Assembly (NCBI GenBank): GCA_002633005.1
Contig: NMRA01000091.1
Coordinates: forward strand, 260,445-324,444
Origin: Phoronis australis
Lineage: Eukaryota; Phoronida; Phoronidae
Direction: 5' to 3'
Length of the DNA: 64,000 bases
The translations under genes and the position numbers were made by a program. The notes under the pieces are model-generated. The model was not told the DNA's origin and did no database searches. It was given only the letters and a program-made list of their open reading frames with translations. Positions 1 to 11,490 of the stretch are shown piece after piece; positions within the stretch are counted from its first letter, which is position 1; each line of letters starts with the position of its first letter.

Positions 1-121
1 CCCCCTCCCGACCTCCCCCCATTCGGTGCTATGCGCATCTACAATCGTGGTTCAGTTTGCGCAAATGCTTCCAGCCGGACAAAATGTTGGGCCCCCCCTT
101 GTGATATCCTAGATCCGCCAC
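1..121 (-). mobile_element. hAT-like element, terminal fragment
   Basis: This is the end of a dispersed element seen at four other places in the window. Read on the minus strand it starts with the terminus CAGTGGCGGATCTAGGATAT, followed by the shared subterminal block (G-run, 'cccaacatttt', 'gcgcaaactgaaccacg', 'gatgcgcatagcaccgaat'). The rest lies left of the window. The terminus resembles Zaphod/Tip100-type hAT inverted repeats, which is knowledge of the family and not a search result. Confidence 0.7.
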
Positions 122-230
122 TGTTTTGAGTGTTGAATTATTGGATTGAACTCATTGTTTCCGTTCCATAAGTGAAGATGTTTCGTCCCAACTGCAAGCT
201 ATTGTCTTGTGGTCTACGGAACTCAAACCT
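122..230. other. unassigned spacer
   Basis: Short unique-looking sequence between the hAT-like fragment and a MITE. I see no gene or motif. Confidence 0.4.
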
Positions 231-383
231 GCCTCCCGTTCAGTAACGCTAGGACCTCGCTAAAAAGCAAGACTTTGCGAGATTACGTGAGATATTGCCA
301 TGTATTTTAAATAAGAACACGTGACCTTGACTAGATTTAAGCTAGGTCCTAGCGTAGATCCTAGAGTCTACTGAACGCACGCC
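231..383. mobile_element. 153-bp MITE family, copy a
   Basis: Short non-coding element with imperfect terminal inverted repeats: GTTCAGTAACGCTAGGACCT at one end and, inverted, AGGTCCTAGCGTAG...CTGAAC at the other, flanked by constant GCCTCCC and GCACGCC. A near-identical copy of the same length sits at 61553-61705 and diverged ones at 3525-3627, 6210-6337 and about 8885-9002. The TIRs and small size indicate a non-autonomous DNA transposon. The superfamily is unknown, because I see no clear target duplication. Confidence 0.7.
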
Positions 384-429
384 TGCTCAACGGGAGAAGC
401 TGGAACATTCAGAACAACTCGAGTATCTG

Positions 430-1140
430 TGAAGCCTCAATTTATTTCTCGGGACATTCGGAACACCGCGGGTAATTCTTAACCTTACGTTCCACCACAG
501 ATGGAATCGTTATTTGCGCATGTGCGGAATTCAAGTCGTGCTACTTTCAAACTGGAGAATGATTGGCCTTCTGACTTACGTCTCCACGTGTTCGCTGACA
601 TTCTCCACCGAGGGTAATTTTGAGGCTACACTGAAAATACACGAGGTGTTCCGGATGCCCTCGGAGGTGTTCCATAAATAGGCATGTGCGAACTTCAATC
701 AAACGGCAAGACATGTGACTTTCAAAATGGCTAATGCCGCCTAATGCACCGGGATAACATGCTTGAACAACAGCTAAGAAAGCATGAAAATGACCGTTGC
801 GTAGGACTTGAGACCTGCAAGATTGAGGCCCTGATTTTAGTCGTCTCTTGACCAAATGCCTTTGCAGTAATTATTGAACTTCGCGCATGCGCAGATAAGG
901 GCATCCAGAATGCCTCGGGTATTTTTGTAGCCTCATGCATAATTTCTTTTTGGAGGTGAACGTTAACTGAGCATGTGTAGACTTCATTAGCCACACGGCA
1001 AGTCATGTGACCTTAAAACTGGATATGATTGCTGGTCATATGACTGAAGTTATCACATCCTCAGATAACGTTCACTTCCGACGGATAGTTTGAGCAAGGA
1101 GTGTACGAAGAATTGTACTACACTCCTTGGTTTGAGGCTG
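430..1140. repeat. diverged tandem repeat block with end hairpin
   Basis: Three diverged copies of a unit containing 'gcatgtgcgaacttca' followed by 'acatgtgactttcaaaatgg' occur near 515, 684 and 970. A related piece lies at 24560-24600. A small perfect hairpin (CAAGGAGTGTAC, loop, GTACTACACTCCTTG) lies at about 1092-1132. Short open frames here have no protein-like composition. Confidence 0.5.
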
Positions 1141-3524
1141 CGGAAATACCCGAGAAGGATGTGAACATGGCCATGGTTTATTGGATGGCTAAGGTAGAAT
1201 GCTCAGCGAAAGAAGTTTGGCGTGAAAACGAAAAAGTGATCTTGCCACAGTTTTATTAGATCGCTAAGTTCATCAACTAAAACCCTACTGAGTTACATAT
1301 ATTTACAATCGTTCATCGAAGTCCCATAGTAATTCAGTTTATATATCCTTTTGGCTATTCTTGGAAATATAGGTTACCCGGCATGATCAATATTTATTAG
1401 CCGTGATCGCTAGACCGATCTACTTTTGTTTATTTTGCCGGCGAAAACAGTTGTGTTTGTTAAAAAAATCAAAACTTTGGGAAAACTTGAAGTTCAAACA
1501 ATTAAGCAATAAAAAGGTAAAACAAAAATTTAGGAATTTTAATTCGGTGGTCGTAAAAATTTCAAAAAGAAATAAACTTAATACGTAAAGTGGAATCTAA
1601 CTGAATTAAGTTCGCTGCTTGACAAGTTTCAATTTACAGTTGAATTCTTTCGTAGTTTGCATTTTGCTCTTTGCTCACTACAAATTTGTAGGGAGTGTGG
1701 GGACACCGAATTAGTTTTCTTTGCATCATCGTAAGCAGAGACACTTCTAGAAAAATACGAAATTGACATAGGCCGGTTTTTGAAAAGCCATGTTTCGCTT
1801 AAGTTAGTGGTGTTGAACACTTCACTGGCTTCTGCAGATTCGCGTTTTCTCGCAGTCCTCTTAACACTCGAGAAAGCACACGCTCCTGTTATAGCCACAC
1901 GATGTAACAGATGCCCGACATTCATTACGAAAACAAACGGAGTAAAACTACGTCAATATTTCTTTTACATTTTACTCCTGTATCTTCCATTTGAACATCC
2001 GTCAGAGGAGTGAAATCTACAATAACTGGTGCGAGGTGTGGAAATTACATAACTTATAGAGTTCTTTGTTAGACACTACAGAATACCGACGCAAAAGACA
2101 AGGTATACTGAAGATACCGTTTCGTGCCCAGTATATTGAAGGTTCAGGTTCGGGCTTTCAAATTTAACGATCAATGCATGGTCGAGATGGTTATAATCAT
2201 CAGAAGATCAGGAAAATTGGTGGCTCTGTTTTCATCAAAACAACGATTGTTTTCATACAATTATAGTATACAAACGATGTGACCTTACAACCATGTGGCA
2301 TAATGTTCTTATTCAAAATTTTACGCAAGACATATTTGTCTCTGCGATAAGTGCCATGGAACTGATTACAATAGCACATTCAATTAAACTGCTAACTTTT
2401 TCTGATGTGCTCGTGTTCACTATGAAATAAAAAATACACCGACTTAGTTTTTAGCTATTTTAGCTCAACCAGCGTCTTTATAAAAATGCGCAACTTGACT
2501 TCAAACGTGCAACAATTTCAAAATTATAGATGTCGATCGGGCCAAAAAAGCATAATTGGTTGTGTAGGTGGTGCGATATTTTAGTTGCTCATATTCGAAA
2601 AATGGTCATCTGAGACGGGTAAAAACGATGTGGAGTTATGTTCCTTCTTTACTCATCGCTTGGCAAATCACGGTGTTTAAGCTTTGTTTACGTGCCTTAA
2701 TTTGGGCACTTTTCCAAAAATAAAAACACGAAACCTTGCCTAAAATTGATACCGACGGACGTTTTTGGTCGATGAGAGCAAGTTTCAAAATGCGTTGTGG
2801 TAAAGACCAGAGCCATGATTGGCCTCATGCCATGTTGTAATTATGAAACAATTTAAGCTGATGTGAACACACTAAGACGAGAAGTTTTATTCTTCAAATT
2901 TGCTGTTTTACCACGAAGCAAGACAAATAACATTGAATATAACACATTGAGCTTACAACACACCACTCTTGGTCATTTAGAGACGCATCTGTCGTCATTA
3001 CCTTGCTCCAGATATTTTATCTTTTCTTCAAATATAAACGCATTTACAGATAAGCTGAAAATTGGTGTTTTCTTTATATCATGATTTTGGAGCTTAATTC
3101 CAGATTGTTAAATATGATTTCTTTCCAGCACTATCATTTAAACCCCATATAAGGAAAACTCGTCGCGAAATCAACATTGTGATCTGTTATTTTAAATCAT
3201 GAGCAATATTCAAATGCTCATTAACAATGTCGTAACAAAACGACTGCTATGCGTTTTTTCAGTGCGAAAATCTGCCAAAAACCTTAAACGCTTCACAACG
3301 CGAGACTCTGGTGAGACACAAACGATGAGAAATCTTCGCAAATTTTCTCCCACAATTCATAATTCCAGCCTCGCAGACCAATCTCTTCTGTGGCACTATT
3401 TTGCCAGTGTTCGGCGGTTAATTCTCGAAGTTACCCGCAAAACACTCGCACTTCCCTCATTTGAGTTTTGCAAGATCACGCAAGTCTTCGCGAGATATCG
3501 CCATGCAAGACAAGTGAAACACCA
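1141..3524. other. intergenic, no gene recognised
   Basis: AT-rich sequence with only short chance ORFs (under 115 codons) and no recognisable domain. The last 80 bases (about 3450-3524) resemble the flank of the MITE family, with the motif 'gcgagatatcgccatg'. Confidence 0.45.
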
Positions 3525-3627
3525 GGCGTGCGTTCAGTAGACGCTAGGACCTACGCTAAGATCTAGCTAAAACCTAGTCAAAGTCACGTGCTTTTTAGCG
3601 AGGTCCTAGCGTTACTGAACGGGAGGC
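3525..3627. mobile_element. MITE family, copy b (internally deleted, inverted)
   Basis: Same termini as the element at 231-383 but in the opposite orientation: GGCGTGCGTTCAG on the left and CTGAACGGGAGGC on the right. At 103 bp it is about 50 bp shorter, having lost internal sequence. Confidence 0.65.
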
Positions 3628-5102
3628 AGATCAGCCTATGAACGTAGTGCGCCGTTAATTTGAGTATACTAGGCTAAGATCGAAAACTAAAGATTGTTAT
3701 GTAACGAGACCTATATGTTTTTCAGAAAAGGAGGTGTCAGGGAAAAGACCATTGTTGTTGTCTGCGGATTTTTAAAATAAAAAGTATACGATTTGTTGTG
3801 CTTTGTATCGAATTTTATTAATTCTGTACTGATTGCAATTTTAGTTAATATAATCGCTGTGTATAATAAGGTATCAATTGTGAACATGAGGCTTCAAATA
3901 AATTGTTTTATATATCGAGCACTTTTTCAAGTACGCTTCGAAGAAGTCTTGTAAGTGTAGAGTATTTTTCCCAAGTGTGCTCGAGATTGTACTCAGAAAT
4001 CATAGATGTTCACACTGTCTTGAGTACTACTCGGTAAAATGGGAATTACTCCTCGATTTCAAGTACTACTGTTTGGCTACGTTTTGGTTGGCTCCAAAGC
4101 ATGAGAATTTACTCAGTCCGTGTAGTTTTATAATTCTCGAATAATGTAAGGGACTTGATGAAGTTTGGTGGTTGTGAAACCAAGCCCATGCTCTCGTATG
4201 TGAGGCATCGCCTAGCATACGAAGGAGCACGTGCCTTCGCTCGAAAAGCAAGGAGCTAATGAAAATTTTGTTATTTGTAATTTCAGGTTACCGGCAATTT
4301 CCTTACTTGTAACTCCAAAATAATTGTTGAAATGATGATGGGGAAAACGGTAGTCTACCAAAAAAATACTTTTGTAATACCCCCCGCTGAGAGTTTTGTT
4401 GAGGGAACCTTGTTCCAGTAGTAGGAGCGGGTGGTAGATGTACAGTTGCCTTCAGGAGAATCTTCCTCAGACTTAGTCGTTGTCTTAATGACATGGTACC
4501 TCTGGTAAGCTACCGAAAATTCCCTGGAGCGCATAACAAGTGTTTTCATAGAAGTTTCAGTATTAAGTTCATGTTGGTTGAAATCTTTATTAAGAATTAG
4601 CAAGGCTTTCTGCGTTTCATATTGAACGGGTATGCTTGGCCCGGTTTCTATGTTTTAGGTTGTGTCTTGACCTGTCTTGCTATAAGATGGTGTAATGAAG
4701 TAAAGATCAATGTTAAGGATAGACATCAAAATATAATGGAACTCAGGTAACCTGCCAGTAAACAAGTATTCGGTACAATGAGGCTTGCTGCCCAATTCAA
4801 TTCACAAAATAAATTGGATATTCATCATGATTAGGAAATAATGAACTCTATTAAATTTTCTCGGAGGCTGTCCGATATGAGAGTTCCCATTTACCTTTTA
4901 ACTATTATAACATTAGAACCCAACGATAAAGTCGTAACTGTAAAGCAAGAACATTTTCATTTTTTAACGTTCAACATTGTGGATGTCACATATCTACCAG
5001 CGACTATAGTTTGCTCTATCGTGTTCTAGCGCTGAAGCGAGACGGCGCACGAAAGTCAACTCTAAGACTTGCCTAAGCCGTTGTGAACCAATGTCTGTTG
5101 TT
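3628..5102. other. intergenic, no gene recognised
   Basis: AT-rich stretch with small ORFs on both strands. None shows a known motif or plausible splice architecture. Confidence 0.4.
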
Positions 5103-5110
5103 ATAAACAT

Positions 5111-6039
5111 AGGCGGATTTAGGGGGGGGGCCAGGGGGCCCGGGCCCCCCCACCCCTTGGCTGCCGCAAAAAAATAAAACTGTAAGAGCGTAGGGAAATG
5201 GTGAGTTTATTAATTAACCTCGGTAATTAAAATTACACGGATGAAAAAAGATTTAAATGTGTGCAGTTTTAGTGTTTGTGGGGGGGGAGGGGCCCAAACC
5301 CAATTTCAAGTGTCAAATTCGGAACACTGCGCATTCGTAACGGAACTATGGCTAAGTATAGGCTCTCCCGCGATATCCCAGGCGACCGGCAGTGGCGCTG
5401 CGCACTACGACTCCGTTTTCGTCGTCTGCTCCACTGTGCAATGAAGAAAATTTACTTCATTTTTTAAAGAGAATGGAACCTGAGTGACGATGAAAAAACA
5501 GAAGCTGCTGGTAAGATGTGAATTTCAATCGAAGCCTTAGTGAATCACTCAGAAACTCGNGAAAAACGGATTTGGTCTTTTGGGCATTTGAAGACTATTT
5601 TAAATACGACAAAGTTGTTAAGAATTCATGGCACAAAATATAAAACGTGTAATAAGCATTACGAAAACAAGTGGGTTTCGCGCGCAAACGCTGAGGACCA
5701 TAAACAAGTAGGTCTTTTAGCTTTTATTACTAGTCAAATCGTGGTGGTGTAGTGGTAACGCACGCGCTCTCTAACCGCGAGGTCGTGAGTTCAAGTCTTT
5801 GTTACGTTCAGTTTTCCTGTTTGACACGTTCTCTGTTTTTTTTTTTCTTGAATAATACTTCAGGAATCAAGGAAAATGTTTGCTTTTTAGAGGTAAAAAC
5901 AGAAAAATTTCCTGGGCGGGAGGGGGTTTGCCCCCATTCGGTGCTATGCGCATCTACAATCGTGGTTCAGTTTGCGCAAATGCTTACAGCCGGACTGAAA
6001 ATGTTGGGCTCCCCTTGTGATATCCTAGATCCGCCACTG
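5111..6039 (-). mobile_element. hAT-like non-autonomous element with perfect 8-bp TSD
   Basis: Complete copy flanked by the direct 8-bp duplication ATAAACAT (5103-5110 and 6040-6047), the size expected for hAT elements. The ends are AGGCGGATTTAGG and CCTAGATCCGCCACTG, an imperfect inverted repeat. It encodes no transposase. The interior contains a tRNA-like segment at 5743-5815. A single N at 5560 replaces sequence that is present in the copies at 10856 and 48230, so this N is a collapsed gap. The same family occurs at 1-121, 10856-11489, 19120-20433 and 48230-49125. Confidence 0.8.
5743..5815 (+). repeat. tRNA-like Pol III promoter cassette inside hAT-like element
   Basis: The segment contains an A-box-like 'tagtggtaacgc', an anticodon-arm-like CGCG/CGCG hairpin and a B-box-like 'gagttcaagtc' at tRNA spacing. 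Homologous segments lie at the same place in other copies (minus strand, about 11105-11178 and 48502-48575). The T arm is degenerate and no closed acceptor stem is visible, so this is not called as a functional tRNA gene. It is either a captured tRNA or SINE head, or a chance resemblance fixed in the family. Confidence 0.5.
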
Positions 6040-6209
6040 ATAAACATCAACTTTCTTTACGTTTGCTCATCCAGAGCAACGTCATCGAGTTCTTATCCTT
6101 TGCTTGAATCGAAATTGGTTACAATAAGTCACACAGACTTCCCTTCTGATGGCCATTGGCGACTGACACTGACCCCCCGTGATAATCATACAGAAATGGA
6201 CAGGACAGA

Positions 6210-6337
6210 GTTCAGTTACGCTGGGACCTACGCTAGGATCTCGCTAAAGTCTTTCCAAAACCACGAGTTCTCATTTGAAATACATGACAATATCTCGCAA
6301 AGTCTTGCCTTTTAGCGAATCCCAAGCGTTACTGAAC
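6210..6337. mobile_element. MITE family, copy c (diverged)
   Basis: The termini GTTCAGTTACGCTGGGACCT and GCGTTACTGAAC match the MITE at 231-383. The interior is diverged. Confidence 0.6.
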
Positions 6338-8884
6338 TCTACCCTGTTCTGATCGCACTAATCACGTGTCATTTTTTCTTAGGCCAAAAAATCATTTCCA
6401 ATCTGAGTTAGAAACAAGATTAGACCAATTATTGGCCTAGATTAAGAGTTGTTTTTTGACACAAGTCTACGGTTTATTGCCCCTGTAAGTGGTGGATATT
6501 CTGCGTGATTAAATTACAGCTGCTTGTTTAGCTAATTATTCGTTATTGGACTATCGGAATGGCTAGAAAGTTCAAGGGTAGCTACAACTCGACTTTGTGT
6601 AAACAAATAAGTCGTATATCATTCGCTTGCACGTACATCTGGATTTACTAGGAATCCTAATAGCCTGTTTTAACAACCTCACCGCAGGAATTTTATTCGA
6701 GGTCAGCGACTTTAGGATGTGTGCCTCCAAACTTGTTGATTTTTGTGCACGTTCAGACAGACCATGTTATTTTTATTTCTGCCACCTAAAAGCCTGATAA
6801 CCATAATGTCTTTTGCAGCAAACCTCGATCGGCTTCAAAAATGGATTTAGACAGGGGTTTAGTTGTAATAAGGTTCAACTGTAGAATTTGTTGTATAATT
6901 ATATGGCAAAAATTTTGTGTACACTTTAGTAACTCCCTGGGAATTGAGATTTTGAAGAAAACAGGAACTCGATGGCAAATATCCGGGCATTGTTTATGCG
7001 ATCGCGCTTCTGTGCAAGTTGTTTAAAAGCATCGTGGATTCTTAGCCTGGTTAAAAGTAGAATTTAAAATGATGGAGGCAGGCACTGGTCTTATGAAGAC
7101 GTTTTCCGGATATTGAGTTTTCGTACATACATATACACATATCAGTGACCTTGACTCTTCCAAACTAGCCTCTGAAAATTGTAAAAAAACAAGGGTCTGC
7201 CAACTTAAAGTGGAACTTTCACGCTAAACTATGATTCTTGTCTCTGTGATGTTTGGTTAAATTAGAAGTGAAAATGAAGTAGGTTTAAAACTGCCACATG
7301 ATTTTAAGAACGAGTTCTGCGTCCGTCGAAAATGATCCACCCAATATCGCACAACCGTATCAAGTAAGTATCGTGACGTGGTGTTGGGGAATAGTACTGC
7401 ATGACGCAGGCTATGTGAGCCCCCGAGGTGCGTCACCAGTGCAAAGGTCTCCTATTTCCGGATTTTTTAGTTTTCATCTTTACAAGTTGTCAATAAATAC
7501 AACTGTACTTAGCTAATCGTAAATGACGTTGAAATAGCATTGTCGTTTAGTTCATGCTATACATTAGCATAGTTAGGAGCATGCAAAGCGACTATCCGAC
7601 TGTTTTAGACTAAACACCGTCATCAAATCGGTCTCAACTTCTCAGAGTGATATTCCAAGTTCGCGAGGAACTGACAGTTCGTTATTCCTAGAGACCATGT
7701 TAAGCTGCTGTAGTGGTAAAATTAGGGGTAAGTAGGCGCCCAAAGGCCACCGTATCACCTTGAGCATTGAATTTTAAAAGTGCATTGAGTTCCCAAAACA
7801 TCACAAACATGTAGGCCTATTTTTGACTCACTAGTGTGTATTTACTTCAAGTCAGCAGATTAGAATTTAGGATGTCGCAACCACACAATTTTTATTTGAT
7901 GGCAAAGGTCCGCGTGCATTGCAAGCGGTCTTTGAAGGGGGCCCAAGCACAATAATAAATGAAAATAGGCGCGGTAACGCCCAGAAACGATCTGCTGGCA
8001 GCGTTTATAGTCGCCCATGCAGTGTGTCCTCGGGGGCTCTTCGATCGTTTGTTGACTATCTGATTCATTTCGCTCAGTGAATTCTCGTTCACATTCAGCT
8101 TTACTGCAAGGATGAGTCGTAATGCATAAAGTAAAAAGATGGTTGGCTGCGCCTACGTGCGCCTACGTCCCAATATAGCACGTACTGGTTAAGCATGCGC
8201 ACACCCAGCCTTTGATATATGGGGGGCTCGAATTCCCGACGTTGTGGACCATTTGCTAACAAAAGAGCTGGCGGACTAAAAAAAACGGGGGTACCTCTGT
8301 GAATTGCGCGTTCCCGCTTATTTAGTGGACTTTTGTTCCATTTTCTCTCGGAGCGGACCTTTTTGCCCACTTCGCCAATTAGGGGTGCTCGAGCAACCAA
8401 CCCCCCCCCNTGGGTGCGGGCATGTTAAGCACGTAATTACAAGCCTGGTCTCAAGCAATAACGAACTATCATTTCTTTTGAGCTCCTTATATAAGCTCTA
8501 ATTTGACTACGAAACAATTTGAGCCCAATTTCATAACGGTAACTGGTCTCAGTAAATCAAAAGTTGTTCTTGTCATGGAAGCCACGTTCAATTTCAGATT
8601 CAAAAACGTCTTTATCTAGAGTCCTTTCATATTCATAGCGTAGATACAATCAAAGGGTCACCGTTTACTTTGGTTCTGTATTTCGGCTAAAACTTTTTTC
8701 CTCGGCAACAGACTATAACATACGTGTGCAGTTTTGTGGCAAATCTATCCTAGACCAGAGCTATGAAACGACAAAATCTGTTGTGTTTTTGTGATTTAAT
8801 TATAAATCGCCTATTTCTAAAAAAGTTGACTGAATCGAGGCTGCGACCTCATTAGGGAGATTTCAGTGCCTGTCGATCTCGAGG
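6338..8884. other. intergenic, no gene recognised
   Basis: Unique-looking sequence with short ORFs only. A single N follows a C-run at 8410 and is probably a contig join. Nothing here has recognisable coding character. Confidence 0.4.
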
Positions 8885-9002
8885 CTAGAACAATCTAACC
8901 AAAATCATGTGTCTTCTCGTTTAATCAAACGGCGATATCTCAAGTAATCTTGCAGTCTTTCTTTTTAGCGAGGTCCTAGGGTAGATGTTAGCGTTACTGA
9001 AC
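8885..9002. mobile_element. MITE family, copy d (one end only)
   Basis: Only the right end of the family is recognisable: 'tttttagcgaggtcctagg' followed by 'gcgttactgaac'. The left terminus is lost or too diverged. Confidence 0.45.
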
Positions 9003-9927
9003 TATAGCTGCGCCCCTTTCCATGCTGGGCGGTCGTGAAAATGACCAACGCGCTGATCAAAGCTGGCGTGAAAAATTTCAGGGCCACGGTCTAGTTTCCC
9101 GTATGTATGCTGGTCTGTTGTGTGAAATGGGCTTAACTTTTCCAGAAATACCGCCTTTTCTTAAGTAGACAATTAGATGGGTTTGCATATATCTCACCCG
9201 TCTCCACGGAATAGCTTGCCTTTCCTGCTTTCGTTGAATTGATCTTAAGCGTAAACCTAAAATTGCTTTTGAATATCTTATAATGTTTCCAGTCTTTGAT
9301 TAATTAACGGACTGAATCCTTCATTGAGCTTCAACTTTTTAATGATCTCGAACTCATTTTCCTAAATGAATAAATCCGCGTTGAAAAACCGATAACCAGA
9401 TAATTATCACTTTTACCCCAAACATTTTGGGGGTGGCACATTTTTAGAATTCTGTGTTGTTGGACCTAATGCCTGAGCTCAAAGAGTACATGACGGGCAA
9501 AGGAAAACAATGACCGTACGAGAAAAGATGTACCTGAAGGTGCAGAGTCCGAGTATATCCAGAAATCAGGAAAGACACGATCAACATACTCACAGCGAGC
9601 ATGGTCAGAAGGAAGTGTCGGAATTCAACCTGTGATCGGTACGAAATGCCAGTCAAGCCACTAGGCACAAAGTAGTGCCCAAATCACGTCAAAATAAGGC
9701 TGTCCCGGATTACACAGCGAAACTAGAATGTCGCAGTATTTACCCACAATGGGGCCTTGGAGCCATTGGAGTTCCATGTGTTCTTTGTTGTTGTATTTTA
9801 TCAAGCTTTAGTCGTGTCGTTTCCCTATATTAAAGAATTGTCGGAAAAGCTGTAGCGCATTGGGTCTGGTTACGAGATCAGTATTGCTCCGTCGGACGGT
9901 CCCAGAACCACTCTGCTGCATTCGTAA
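9003..9927. other. intergenic, no gene recognised
   Basis: No convincing gene. A minus-strand ORF at 9444-9668 has one hydrophobic stretch but no other support. Confidence 0.35.
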
Positions 9928-10209
9928 GTGCATCCCAAGTTTAAACTTATTAAGGAAAACATCAGTGGGATAGTTTGTTCATCCGTTAAGAATTGTACCG
10001 AGGAGCATACTGGGGGAAACTCAACAACCCCTACGGAAACGAATGTACCAACATCGGAGGAACGCGGGAGAAGGTATTTCGTCGGGCGGTCCATAGACAC
10101 TTGCAAGCGAATGGTCACAAAGTTAGAAAATGACGGTGTTGAAATTTTAATTAAGGACAAGAACTGGTTCGAAAGAAGCGTCAAGGAGGCCATCTTCATT
10201 AAAGGATAA
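9928..10209 (+). pseudogene. retroelement C-terminal fragment (GIY-YIG-associated tail type)
   Basis: The 93-codon ORF ends with a stretch containing ILIKDKNWFERSVKEAIFIK. This resembles the segment that follows RT and GIY-YIG-like regions in many animal retroelement ORFs (pattern D..WF.RG.KEAI..). The ORF stops right after it, where related proteins continue with a PSLNR-type motif, so it is probably a truncated remnant. A PSLNKD motif in a different fragment occurs at 15017-15040. The family assignment is from memory of such proteins; an unrelated short gene is possible. Confidence 0.4.
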
Positions 10210-10855
10210 TGCCAGCCAAAAAAAACAAACTATTTTGTATCAATTTAGATCGAGTAGTTCCAGCAAGTTCAGTTGTTTTATCTGACACCTAACGGCAGAC
10301 GGAGGTGTTGAAATTAACCAATGACGTAATCGGTTCGAACGCAGTCTGATCAGCTGGTATCGACTTATCGCATGAATTCATCATTTTACACCAATAAATC
10401 ATCAAAATTCGATGTAAACCCCATTACAAATACATCAAGTTCTTGAATAAATGTGTTGTTTTATTTCACTGTTACGGATTTGTAGGTATTTGAACGGTAG
10501 CCTACAGAGTTCGGTAGGTCAATTTACCATGGTCGATCGCGGGGGTTCGGGTATGTTTGGTGATAAATTCGAATCAATTTTCCGTGAAATACAGATGGGG
10601 GAAAATAGCTGTGTGTTGTACTTTTAGACTTGCGATTTTTTCACCCCTGGCCTACCAGCGATTGAGAACGCCCGGAAGGCGATCGAGAACAAAATTTGGC
10701 GCTAGAAGCGAAGCCAGGCAAGGTGAGTAAATTTGATGAATTTTTGTTGTTTTTACTTCCAATGTGAAAACGATGGCATGAGTTAAAGGCGTAACACATT
10801 GAGGAAAGGGGGGTAGAGGTTTAGGCTAGTGTCTCTTCCAATTATTGGAGAAAAG
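10210..10855. other. intergenic, no gene recognised
   Basis: No ORF or motif of note. It ends at the next hAT-like copy. Confidence 0.4.
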
Positions 10856-11489
10856 CAGTGGCGGATTTAGGATATCACAAGGGGGCCCAACATTTTGTCT
10901 GAAAACATTTGCGAAAAGCACGATTAGATGCGCATAGCACCGAATGGGGGGATGCCCCCCTCCCGCCCAGGAAAATTTTCCTGTTTTTTCTCTAAAACTC
11001 AAGCATTTGCCTTGATTAATGAAGTATTATCCAAGAAAAAAGGCAAAGAAAAAGAAAAAAAAACAAAAAAAACACGGGGAACCTATCAAACATGACAAAC
11101 TGCAGTTACCACAGACTCGAACTCACGACCCGGCAAATTGAGCGGGCGTGCCTTACCACTGCACCACCACGATTTCATAATTTGATAATAAGAGACCTAC
11201 TTGTTTATGGTCCACAACGTTTGCGCGCGAAACCTACTTCTTTTTGTAATGCTTATTACACTTTTTATATCTCGTGCAATCAGTTCGTAACAAATTTGTT
11301 GTATTTAAAATAGTCTTCAATTGTCCAAAAGATCATATCCGTTTTTGTGTTGGCATTAATGATGCAATTGCTTTGGAAATCGTCTTAAGTTAAGGTTTGA
11401 CAAAGAGAGAATTATGAGTTTCTGAGTGATTCACTAACGCTTCGATTAAAATTCACATCTTACCAGCAGCTTCTGATTTTCATCGTCAC
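10856..11489 (+). mobile_element. hAT-like element, copy cut off at a contig join
   Basis: It starts with CAGTGGCGGATTTAGGATAT and runs parallel to the copy at 48230, including the minus-strand tRNA-like block (about 11105-11178, 'actcgaactcacgaccc' and 'taccactgcaccaccacg'). It stops at the single N at 11490, where about 370 bp of the element and its second terminus are missing. No matching target duplication is seen to the right. The truncation is most simply an assembly join. Confidence 0.7.
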
Positions 11490-11490
11490 N

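Noticed and set aside
5743-5815. Functional tRNA gene
   Set aside because: A and B boxes are present, but the T arm and acceptor stem do not close, and the segment is part of a repeated transposon.
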